In this document: in pieces, positions 1 through 10,409 of the stretch
Position numbering within the stretch: the first letter of the stretch is position 1
Layout of the letters: every line of letters begins with the position of its first letter
DNA from: CAYJRR01 sp964372275 [NCBI: uncultured bacterium]
Lineage (GTDB): Bacteria; CAYJRR01
Reading direction: 5' to 3'
Assembly: GCA_964372275.1 (NCBI GenBank)
Contig: CAYJRR010000128.1
Span: 1-12,784, forward strand
Length of the DNA stretch: 12,784 nucleotides
Translations under genes and position numbers: made by a program
Notes under the pieces: model-generated
What the model was told of the DNA's origin: nothing
Databases searched by the model: none
Seen by the model: the letters and a program-made list of their open reading frames with translations, nothing else

Positions 1-513
1 GACTACGCGACGCTGACCGACAACAACGGCCGCAAGGCCGACTTCCGCAACGTCATCGTGATCCTCACCACCAACGCCGGCGCGCGCGAGATGTCGTCGG
101 GCCGGATCGGCTTCGGCGGCCAGGAGGCGGTCGGGGAGGCGGGCTCGGAGAAAGAGGCGATGGAGCGGATCTTCAGTCCGGAGTTCCGCAACCGCCTCGA
201 CGCGCTGGTCCGCTTCGACTCCCTGCCGCTGCCGATGATCGAGCGGGTGGTGGACAAGAACGTGGCCGAGCTGCAGGCGCAGCTCGCGGAGCGGAACGTG
301 ACACTCGACCTTTCGGCGGAGGCGCGGACCTGGTTCGCGCGCCGCGGGTTCGACCCCACGTTCGGCGCGCGGCCGATGGCGCGCCTGATCCAGGCGGAGC
401 TCAAGCGTCCGCTCTCCGAGGCGCTGCTGTTCGGGGCCCTCGAGAAGCGCGGCGGAAAGGTCCGGATCCGCATCGAGGATGACAAGCCGGTCCTCGATGT
501 GATACCGAAATGA
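1..513 (+). CDS. clpA: ATP-dependent Clp protease ATP-binding subunit ClpA, C-terminal part (5' end outside window)
   Basis: This is the last 170 residues of a Clp/HSP100 AAA+ unfoldase, reading in frame from the first base. What is left is the end of the second AAA+ domain. Residues 18-26 carry the sensor-1 strand (VIVILTTNAG). Residues 59-66 (SPEFRNRL) carry the arginine-finger segment, and residues 122-126 (GARPM) the sensor-2 arginine. Between them, residues 36-38 read IGF, the ClpP-docking loop that ClpA and ClpX have and the disaggregase ClpB lacks. By family knowledge, ClpA unfolds substrates, often delivered by ClpS through the N-end rule, and threads them into ClpP in the cytoplasm. 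The C-terminus is compact, without the long charged tail of E. coli ClpA. apaG follows after 25 bases and may be co-transcribed. ClpC is the main alternative, but the sequence around the loop and after the sensor-1 strand fits ClpA better. Confidence 0.93.
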   Translation, partial: DYATLTDNNGRKADFRNVIVILTTNAGAREMSSGRIGFGGQEAVGEAGSEKEAMERIFSPEFRNRLDALVRFDSLPLPMIERVVDKNVAELQAQLAERNVTLDLSAEARTWFARRGFDPTFGARPMARLIQAELKRPLSEALLFGALEKRGGKVRIRIEDDKPVLDVIPK

Positions 514-538
514 GCCGTTTTTCGGAGTCGGGAGATCT

Positions 539-937
539 GTGAGCGCCAACATCAGCAGCAGCGCGGTGACCGACGGGATCCGGGTTTCGGTCCGGACCGG
601 TTTTCTTCCGGAGCAGTCGAACCCCGGCCAGTCCCGCTACGCCTTCCGCTACACGATCACCATCGCCAACGAGGGGACCGAGGGGGCGCAACTCCGCTCG
701 CGACACTGGGTGATTACCGACGGGAACGCAAAGGTGGAGGAGGTCCGCGGACCTGGCGTGGTCGGGTTCCAACCGGTCCTCCGGCCGGGCGAGGCGTTCG
801 AATACACCAGCGGCTGCATCCTCGAGACCCCGTTCGGCGTGATGCACGGCACCTATCAGATGCAACGCCCCGACGGCCGGATGTTCGACGCGAGAATCGC
901 CGAGTTCACGCTCGCCGTCCCGAACGTCGTGAACTGA
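539..937 (+). CDS. apaG: ApaG domain protein
   Basis: The 132-residue product matches the single-domain ApaG family (usually about 125 residues) along its whole length. ApaG folds as a fibronectin-III-like beta sandwich. It is linked genetically to Co2+/Mg2+ resistance and to diadenosine tetraphosphate metabolism in enterobacteria, but its biochemical role is unsettled. The family signature is clear at residues 69-108: VRGPGVVGFQPVL, then PGEAFEYTSGC, then a glycine-rich GVMHGTYQM segment. An RHWVITDG segment at 55-62 is also typical. Translation most likely starts at the GTG at 539, preceded by GGAG at 531-534 with a short 4-base spacer. The gene lies 25 bases after clpA and is followed by a region with nested inverted repeats. 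In enterobacteria apaG sits with ksgA and apaH; neither is here. Confidence 0.93.
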   Translation: MSANISSSAVTDGIRVSVRTGFLPEQSNPGQSRYAFRYTITIANEGTEGAQLRSRHWVITDGNAKVEEVRGPGVVGFQPVLRPGEAFEYTSGCILETPFGVMHGTYQMQRPDGRMFDARIAEFTLAVPNVVN

Positions 938-939
938 CC

Positions 940-986
940 CGCCGCCGGATCCCTACGTCGACGCGGTAGGATCGCGGGAGGCGGCG
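940..986 (+). terminator. Nested inverted repeat after apaG, possible terminator
   Basis: The 88-base gap between apaG and the next gene holds two nested inverted repeats. The outer arms CGCCGCC (940-946) and GGCGGCG (980-986) pair perfectly. Inside them, GATCCCTAC (948-956) pairs with GTAGGATC (966-973) with a single bulged C, around a 9-base loop. No T run follows, so this is not a standard intrinsic terminator. It could weaken readthrough from clpA-apaG, or be a protein-binding site or an mRNA leader structure of the lipoprotein gene. Confidence 0.35.
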
Positions 987-1025
987 TCGAAGTCGGCCGC
1001 CATCGCTCTTGAAGCGGAGGTCGGG

Positions 1026-2675
1026 ATGTCGCGTGCATTCAGGTGGCGGATCGGGTCGTCCCTCGTCGTGCTCTCGCTCGGAGCCGGCTGCGGTCCGGCG
1101 AGCGATCCGGCCAAGCGCATCGCCTACTCCAACGCCGAGTCCGGGCTATTGGCCGACGACGTCCAGTCGGCGATCGACGAACTGCACGCGCGCATGGAGT
1201 CGCTGCAAGCCCAGCTCGAGAATGCCGACGAGGATGATGAGGAGCAGTTGGCGCGAATCGCCGCCCTCGAATCGAAGGTGGCTGCGCTGGAATCGAAGAC
1301 CTCCTCGATCTCGGCCGCCACGGTCGACGGAAAGCCCGCGGTCGTCTTCGAAGGGGTGAACGTTCACGTGCGGAGCGGATCGGGGGCCACCGATGGCCAG
1401 GTCAACGGAGTCGGGAACCTGGTGATCGGCTACAACGAGCCGCGCGACGGCGGGGACGACCGAGGCGGATCGCACAACCTGGTCGTCGGCCGGAAGAACG
1501 ACTTCGCGAGCTTCGGGGGGATCGTCGCCGGCGACGAGAACGCCATCTCCGGTGCCTTTTCCTCGGTGCTGGCCGGAAACGGAAACGTCGCGTCGGGTGA
1601 CTACGCCTCGGTCGCAGGCGGGTCGAGCAACGTGGCTTCGGGCGACGGCGCGAGCGTCGCCGGAGGGAGCGGCAACACCGCCTCTGGCGCGGCTGCGAGC
1701 ATTGCCGGTGGCGGGGGCAACAGCGCCACCGGCGATTCGTCCTCGATCGCGGGCGGCGAGAACGGCTCCGTGTCGGCGAGCTACGCCGCCGTCGGCGGAG
1801 GGAACGCGGTGACGATGGGCGACGCGCACGGCTGGACCGGCGGAACCGTCACGCCGGCGGCGCTCACGGCCCTGCAGGCGAAGACCGCGTCGATGGCGGC
1901 GACGACGGTCGACGGCGCGGCCGCGGTCGTCTTCACCGGTGTCAACGTGCACGTCCGCAGTGGCGCCGGATCGACCGACGCGGTCGTGAACGGCCTCGGG
2001 AACCTGATCGTCGGCTACAATGAAGCACGCGGGTCCGGTGACGACCGCAGCGGCTCGCACAACCTGGTGGTCGGCCGGAAGCACAACTTCACCAGCTACG
2101 GCGGCATCGTCGCCGGCGAAGAGAACGAGATCTCCGGCAGCTTCGCCAGCGTCGGCGGAGGCACGATGAACGTCGCCTCCGGCCCCCGCTCGGCGATCGC
2201 GGGTGGGAGCGGAAACTCGACCGTCGGCGATGCGTCGGCCGTCGCCGGAGGCAGCGGAGGGATCGCCTCGGGCGCCACCGCGACGATCTCCGGCGGCCTC
2301 GACAACGTCGCCTCGGGGGCCGGCTCGTCGGTCGCCGGCGGCGCCAACAACGTCGCCAGCGGAATGCGGTCCGCCGTCGCCGGCGGCGACACCAACCTGG
2401 CCAGCGGGACGATGTCGGCCGTTTCGGGCGGATCGCAGAACACCGCCTCGGGTCTCGCCAGCAGCGTCTCCGGCGGCGGCGATGGAACCGCCTCCGGCGA
2501 GGAGTCGTCGGTCGCCGGCGGCGTCGGCAACCAGGCGACCGCCCAGGGCGCGGCGGTGTCCGGAGGAAGCGGCAACGGCGCCACCGAGTTCGCCGCCTCC
2601 GTCGGCGGCGGCCTGAACCGCACCGCCTCCGGCATCAACGACTGGCGAGCCGGCACCCTCTTCGAGGATCTCTGA
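1026..2675 (+). CDS. Predicted lipoprotein with coiled coil and duplicated YadA-head-like repeat module
   Basis: The 549-residue protein starts at an ATG with GGAGG five bases upstream. Residues 1-21 form a signal peptide (RWR, then a hydrophobic run) ending in GAG before C22, a loose lipobox, so it is probably a lipid-anchored envelope protein. Residues 41-53 (LLADDVQSAIDEL) resemble a motif seen before coiled coils in fibre-like proteins, and heptads continue to about residue 91. Two homologous modules follow, at 91-275 and 286-549. Each has a VDG...VVF.GVNVHVRSG block, a GNL..GYNE block, a GSHNLVVGRK..F block, then 15-residue repeats of the type N.ASG..S.V.GG.., and a closing WTGGT (270-274) or WRAGT (540-544). 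The repeats resemble the left-handed beta-roll head of trimeric autotransporters, but no C-terminal beta-barrel anchor is present. It is presumably a trimeric surface stalk or adhesin; the binding partner is unknown. The fold class is likely, the function inferred only. Confidence 0.85.
   Translation: MSRAFRWRIGSSLVVLSLGAGCGPASDPAKRIAYSNAESGLLADDVQSAIDELHARMESLQAQLENADEDDEEQLARIAALESKVAALESKTSSISAATVDGKPAVVFEGVNVHVRSGSGATDGQVNGVGNLVIGYNEPRDGGDDRGGSHNLVVGRKNDFASFGGIVAGDENAISGAFSSVLAGNGNVASGDYASVAGGSSNVASGDGASVAGGSGNTASGAAASIAGGGGNSATGDSSSIAGGENGSVSASYAAVGGGNAVTMGDAHGWTGGTVTPAALTALQAKTASMAATTVDGAAAVVFTGVNVHVRSGAGSTDAVVNGLGNLIVGYNEARGSGDDRSGSHNLVVGRKHNFTSYGGIVAGEENEISGSFASVGGGTMNVASGPRSAIAGGSGNSTVGDASAVAGGSGGIASGATATISGGLDNVASGAGSSVAGGANNVASGMRSAVAGGDTNLASGTMSAVSGGSQNTASGLASSVSGGGDGTASGEESSVAGGVGNQATAQGAAVSGGSGNGATEFAASVGGGLNRTASGINDWRAGTLFEDL
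1296..1808 (+). repeat. Module copy 1 with six 45-bp head repeats
   Basis: This is the first copy of the internal duplication in the head-repeat lipoprotein gene. A non-repetitive block (residues 91-171) is followed from 1539 by six tandem 45-bp units, beginning at residues 172, 187, 202, 217, 232 and 247. The best-conserved positions are N1, A3, S4, G5, V/I10, G12 and G13. The block aligns with copy 2 at a constant offset of 195 residues and is about two thirds identical by eye. Confidence 0.85.
1881..2639 (+). repeat. Module copy 2 with eleven full 45-bp head repeats and a partial twelfth
   Basis: This is the second copy of the internal duplication. Its non-repetitive block (residues 286-366) matches copy 1. 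From 2124 there are eleven full 45-bp units, starting at residues 367, 382, 397, 412, 427, 442, 457, 472, 487, 502 and 517. A shortened unit at 532-538 runs into the WRAGT cap. It has almost twice as many units as copy 1, consistent with expansion or contraction by unequal recombination or slippage. Confidence 0.85.
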
Positions 2676-2680
2676 GGAAG

Positions 2681-2698
2681 CCGGTTCAGGCGGACCGG
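2681..2698. terminator. Short hairpin in the convergent gap, possible two-way terminator
   Basis: CCGGTTC (2681-2687) and GGACCGG (2692-2698) form a 7-bp stem, with one G-U pair in the plus-strand RNA, around the tetraloop AGGC. It lies just after the stop of the lipoprotein gene (2675) and overlaps the stop of the convergent minus-strand gene (2686-2688). There is no T run on either side, so terminator function is uncertain. Confidence 0.3.
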
Positions 2699-3021
2699 AC
2701 CGTCTGCGCGACGGGCGGATGCTGGCGGGCCTCCCGTCGCTGCTTCCAGGTGAAAGCCGCGTAGGCCACGGTCAACAGGAGCGACAGTAGGAAGATCGGC
2801 ATGCGCTCCTTCGGATTCTCGAACTTCTCATCGGGCAGCAGCAGCGCGGCCAGCGGCATCACGATCGCCGCGGTGCCAGAAACGGCGTTGCCGACGTGGC
2901 TGAAGAAGTCGAATCGCCTCCGGCACGCCGGGCAGCGATAGCGCAGCGCGAGGGGAATACCGGCGATCGTCAGTTCTTCGGGTGAGATCGTCTCCTCACC
3001 GGCGATGCAGCGGCGTTCCAT
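2686..3021 (-). CDS. Small two-helix membrane protein with a CPAC motif, function unknown
   Basis: I do not recognise the family of this 111-residue protein. Residues 30-33 read CPAC, followed by an arginine-rich RRRF, as in half of a zinc ribbon or a rubredoxin-like knuckle. The only other cysteine is C5, so a full four-cysteine zinc site is not available within one chain. Two hydrophobic segments, about residues 44-63 and 73-92, are predicted membrane helices, and the tail after them is basic (KQRREARQ). The ATG at 3021 has GGAG about seven bases upstream on the minus strand. The gene starts 18 bases after the stop of the DUF218 gene, so the two very probably form one transcript. Its end converges on the head-repeat lipoprotein gene only ten bases away. 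Confidence 0.75.
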   Translation of the reverse strand: MERRCIAGEETISPEELTIAGIPLALRYRCPACRRRFDFFSHVGNAVSGTAAIVMPLAALLLPDEKFENPKERMPIFLLSLLLTVAYAAFTWKQRREARQHPPVAQTVRSA

Positions 3022-3039
3022 CCAGGTCTCCGTCAGGAA

Positions 3040-3807
3040 TCACAATCGCCCGAGGATCCGGTAGGCAGCAATCCCTACGTATTCGTGGATTGCGGCTTCG
3101 CTCGTGACTAGGCGGCCGGCGCGCGGGAGAAGGAGGTCGCCCACTCCCCAGTCGCGCTCCGGCGCCAGGTAGTCGGCGGGGACCGGTGTGACCGTCAGCC
3201 CCCGCTTGCGGAAGAGAGCCGCGGCGCGCGGCAGATGGACCGCCGACGAGACCAGGGCCACCTTCGCTCCCGGCGGGAGCATGCGCGCCACCTCGGCGGC
3301 GTTTTCACTCGTGGTGCGCGAGCGCGCGTCGACTTGGACGCGCGCGGGATCGGCGCCGATCGAGAGGGCGATCTCGCGCATCGTCTCCCCTTCGCCCGGG
3401 TTCTTTCCCTCGGGATCGGCGATCCCGCCAGCCACGACCATCATGCTCGCGACGTCATCGCCGAGGAGCTCGAGTCCGCGCACCAACCGGTCGACGCCGG
3501 GGGTGCCGAGCACCGTACCGCGCCGGATTCCCGGCTCCCAGCGGGCCCCGCCGCCCAGCACCACGATCGCGTCGTGGCGCTCGAGCGCGCCGGCCACCGG
3601 CGGGTAGCGCCGCTCTAGAGGCCGCAGCAACAGCTCGTTGACGGGCCGGGTGCCGAAAACGAACAGCATTGCGACGGCGGTCGCAAGCAGGCGTCGGCTC
3701 CATGTCTCGCGGCGGCGCACCGAGGAGATCAGCGCCGCGACGGTGAGCCCGGCGATCCAAAGGTCGGGCTGCAGGAGGAGCTGCGCCCACTTGTAGAGCG
3801 CGTACAC
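3040..3807 (-). CDS. ElyC/SanA/YdcF family protein (DUF218 domain)
   Basis: The 255-residue product begins with two predicted membrane helices (about residues 16-30 and 37-53), then has a DUF218 domain from about 79 to 246. Family motifs are DAIVVLGGG (79-87), SRTTSENA (163-170), LVSSAVHLPRAAALFRKRG (185-203) and HEYVG near the end (241-245). The two N-terminal helices and length match E. coli ElyC, which affects lipid II carrier (undecaprenyl phosphate) use in peptidoglycan synthesis, more than the one-helix SanA. The enzymatic reaction of these proteins is not settled. The start is a GTG at 3807; an in-frame stop at 3826-3828 leaves little room for another start, and no clear ribosome binding site is visible. 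It leads a two-gene unit with the CPAC membrane protein and is divergent from lhr. Confidence 0.88.
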   Translation of the reverse strand: MYALYKWAQLLLQPDLWIAGLTVAALISSVRRRETWSRRLLATAVAMLFVFGTRPVNELLLRPLERRYPPVAGALERHDAIVVLGGGARWEPGIRRGTVLGTPGVDRLVRGLELLGDDVASMMVVAGGIADPEGKNPGEGETMREIALSIGADPARVQVDARSRTTSENAAEVARMLPPGAKVALVSSAVHLPRAAALFRKRGLTVTPVPADYLAPERDWGVGDLLLPRAGRLVTSEAAIHEYVGIAAYRILGRL

Positions 3808-3931
3808 AACGCGAATGACACCGCGTCACGGGCCGCCAGGCCAGTCCCATCGGGAGTCTGAGCTTCCGTGTCGCGAGACCCCGTTCCGAAGGACTCGCCA
3901 ACGATACGCGCGTCTAGTAAGCTACGCGGTC
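3808..3931. promoter_or_regulatory. Divergent intergenic region between the DUF218 gene and lhr
   Basis: These 124 bases separate two divergently transcribed genes and must hold both promoters. Neither start has a visible Shine-Dalgarno sequence. On the lhr side TAAGCT (3918-3923) fits a TANNNT -10 element, with the ATG only eight bases after it, which would suit a leaderless or very short-leader transcript. I see no convincing -35 box or long inverted repeat. Confidence 0.4.
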
Positions 3932-8323
<4,392 letters not shown>

Positions 8324-8359
8324 TTCGACGTCGCGTCGCCTCGGTCGCCCCCGCGGCTC

Positions 8360-10216
8360 CTAGTAGAGGATCTTCGCGTTGGCCACGAAGCCGTCCGCTC
8401 CTTTGAGAGCGCCGATGCCGCCACCGACGCCGCCGAGTCCGAGCTCGATCGTCGACTCCACCGCGGTGACGTCGCCGACGCCGGAGGTGAGGGTCGCGAT
8501 CGACGCGCCGCCCGCTCCGCCGGCGCCGGCGCCACCCCGGCCGCCCAAGCCGCCGTTGCCACCGCGGCCACCCTTCCCGCCCATGCTCCAGCCGAGGTAG
8601 AGCGTGTTGCTGCTGCCGCTGCTCATCCCGAAGGTGAAGGGGTTCGACACCTTGGTGCCGCCGGGGAGCGTGATTTCGACCCCCCAATCCCCGCTCGATC
8701 CGCTCGCGAGCTGCGTGACGGCGGTGCCGAGCGATCCGTCGCGGCCATCACCGCCGAGTCCGCCGTTCGCCCCATCCGTCCCGTTCGCGCCGTTTCCGCC
8801 ATTCCCCGCCTTCACCAGCGAACCCACGATCGTGACGGTCGAGTTGTGCGCGTAGACGGCCACCGACGACGCGCCTCCCTGACCACCGCGCCCGCCCTCT
8901 CCGCCGCAGCCGCCGTACCCACCGTTTCCGCCGGCGCCGCCCGAGGTGGCGCCGACCGCGTTCGAGGTTTCGGTCTGCGAATCGAAGTCCCAGCCGATCG
9001 ACCCGACCACCTTGAAGCCCGTGGAGCCCGAGCTCTTCTTGATCTTGTGGCGAACCGCCGCCGCCCCTCCGCCGCCGGCGCCACCCCCCTGACCGTTTCG
9101 CCCCCACGCGCCAGCGGTTCCGAAGCGGCCGACGAGGTAGGTCGAGTCGAGCTCGTTGGCGGTCCCCGGAATTCCGTCGAGGCCGTTCGCTCCGGAAAGA
9201 CCGATCTTCCCGTTGCCGCCGTTCCCACCGCGCGTATTGACCGGGTCGAAGATGCCGGCGCTGCCCGGCGCCGCGGTGTTCCAGTCCGCCACGATGCCGG
9301 TCTGACCGTTGCGATTGCCCCCACCGAAGGCGCCGCCCTCCCCCCCCATCCCGCCGCGGTTCGAGCCCTGAGCGTCTCCGCAGTTCTGGGTGGCGGAGGG
9401 GATCGCCCCGTTGCCGGCGTTCGTGGCACTGACCGCGTTCGAAGAGGGGAGCGCGTCGAGTCCGTCGGCGCCGGGTGCGGCGGCAATCGGATAGACGATC
9501 CCGTTCCCCGCCTGGCGCGACTCGATCTGGACGTTCTGGAAGAAGAGATTTTGCGATTCGGCGACCGCCACTCCCAGCGAAGGCTTCGGCATGGCGCGAC
9601 CGAGAAGGTCGGTCGGCGCGGGGCAGACGGTCGGGGCGCGGTCGCCGGTCAGGACGCCGTAACCGACGCACCCGATTCCGCGAACCAGGAAGGCCTGCTT
9701 GTCGGTGGACGGCCCGGTCTGCGGCGCTTCCGAGCCCTCGATCGTCAGATCCTTCACCGTCGTGGTCGCATGGATTCCGTTGGCGACGAGCGCCGGGCTC
9801 CCTCCGCTCAGCACCGTCCGGCAGGATTCGGTCGACTGCCGGAACCCCTCTTCGCCGATGCACACCGAACCGTGGAGATTGACCCCGTCGGCGAGGACGA
9901 CGACCTCGGTGACCGCCGCATTGAGACCGCCGCCGTAGACGAACACGTCGTGGAGCCCCTGCGCGAGCGCCGCCGAGATGGCGGCGTTCACCGACCGTTT
10001 GGGGGCGGCGACGCTTCCCGGGGCCGAATCGGATCCGTCGAACGGGGCGACGTAGATCCCGTTCGGGTAGGGCACGGCAGTGGGGGCCTGTTCCGGCGCC
10101 GGGGTGGCGGTCTCTTCGGCCGGGATCGAGCCGGTCGATTCGATTCCGGTCGAGCCGCAGCCGAAGGCGGTCAGGGCGGCGAGGGTGGTTCCGGCGAGTC
10201 GAAGGGTGCGGTTCAT
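8360..10216 (-). CDS. Predicted lipoprotein, DUF1565/beta-helix with PGRS-like glycine-rich tracts
   Basis: The 618-residue product starts at an ATG with AGGAG five bases upstream on the minus strand. Residues 1-19 are a signal peptide and C20 (context TAFGC) is the probable lipidated cysteine. A Thr/Pro/Glu-rich linker follows (about 23-50). Residues 54-85 (VAPFDGSDSAPGS..APKRSVNAAI) look like the start of a DUF1565-type pectate-lyase-like beta-helix. From about 100 to 240 there are beta-helix-like strands; cysteine pairs C119/C132 and C183/C198 may be disulfides. From about 288 to the end, seven glycine-rich tracts (288-306, 329-350, 369-385, 425-449, 469-495, 546-571, 592-604) alternate with short strands such as SVAVYAHNSTVTIVGSLV. 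The likely role is an outer-membrane or exported surface protein. No catalytic residues of a polysaccharide lyase are recognisable. It is convergent with lhr and divergent from the glutamate-synthase-like gene. Confidence 0.82.
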   Translation of the reverse strand: MNRTLRLAGTTLAALTAFGCGSTGIESTGSIPAEETATPAPEQAPTAVPYPNGIYVAPFDGSDSAPGSVAAPKRSVNAAISAALAQGLHDVFVYGGGLNAAVTEVVVLADGVNLHGSVCIGEEGFRQSTESCRTVLSGGSPALVANGIHATTTVKDLTIEGSEAPQTGPSTDKQAFLVRGIGCVGYGVLTGDRAPTVCPAPTDLLGRAMPKPSLGVAVAESQNLFFQNVQIESRQAGNGIVYPIAAAPGADGLDALPSSNAVSATNAGNGAIPSATQNCGDAQGSNRGGMGGEGGAFGGGNRNGQTGIVADWNTAAPGSAGIFDPVNTRGGNGGNGKIGLSGANGLDGIPGTANELDSTYLVGRFGTAGAWGRNGQGGGAGGGGAAAVRHKIKKSSGSTGFKVVGSIGWDFDSQTETSNAVGATSGGAGGNGGYGGCGGEGGRGGQGGASSVAVYAHNSTVTIVGSLVKAGNGGNGANGTDGANGGLGGDGRDGSLGTAVTQLASGSSGDWGVEITLPGGTKVSNPFTFGMSSGSSNTLYLGWSMGGKGGRGGNGGLGGRGGAGAGGAGGASIATLTSGVGDVTAVESTIELGLGGVGGGIGALKGADGFVANAKILY

Positions 10217-10409
10217 GGTGTCTCCTCTGATTCCGTGCGTCGTTCGAGGAGTAGAGAGAGCAACGGCCGGACCCTCCCCCAGAATGGAAAGGCCAAGATA
10301 TTTCAGAAACTTGCCATCATTCGAGGGGCGCGGAGGTCCGAACGTCGGACGGGCGTCCGGACGGTCCGAGCCGACCGATTCACGAGCCCTCGTGCGAAGA
10401 TGCGAGGCC
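10217..10409. promoter_or_regulatory. Divergent promoter region between the beta-helix lipoprotein and the glutamate-synthase-like gene
   Basis: This 193-base gap holds no gene. It contains the strong ribosome binding site of the minus-strand lipoprotein (AGGAG complement at 10222-10226). An A+T-rich island at about 10281-10325 stands out in this G+C-rich DNA and is the likeliest promoter core. A cluster of GTCCGA half-sites lies at 10336-10369 on the side of the plus-strand gene. TTGCCA at 10311-10316 resembles a -35 box, but no good -10 box follows at normal spacing. Confidence 0.5.
10336..10369. promoter_or_regulatory. Cluster of GTCCGA half-sites, candidate operator
   Basis: GTCCGA (10336-10341) and TCGGAC (10345-10350) form a perfect 6-bp inverted repeat with a 3-base spacer. 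CGTCCGGACG (10354-10363) is a perfect 10-base palindrome, and GTCCGA occurs again at 10364-10369. That makes five copies of one half-site, one of them with a single change per arm, in 34 bases. The cluster ends about 40 bases before the ATG at 10410, a plausible place for a repressor or activator. Confidence 0.4.

Noticed and set aside
1539-2639. A CRISPR-like or minisatellite array with 45-bp period
   Set aside because: Units are in frame, diverge at third positions, have no alternating spacers, and encode a coherent protein repeat.
3815-3931. A start of Lhr at the ATG at 3815
   Set aside because: The 39 added residues are basic and unlike Lhr N-termini, and they would occupy the divergent promoter region. 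The ATG at 3932 gives the usual N-terminus.
10080-10409. An upstream extension of the glutamate-synthase-like gene, which stays open in frame
   Set aside because: The extension would overlap the divergent gene and its promoter, and its translation is not family-like. The ATG at 10410 directly precedes the membrane helix and the family region.
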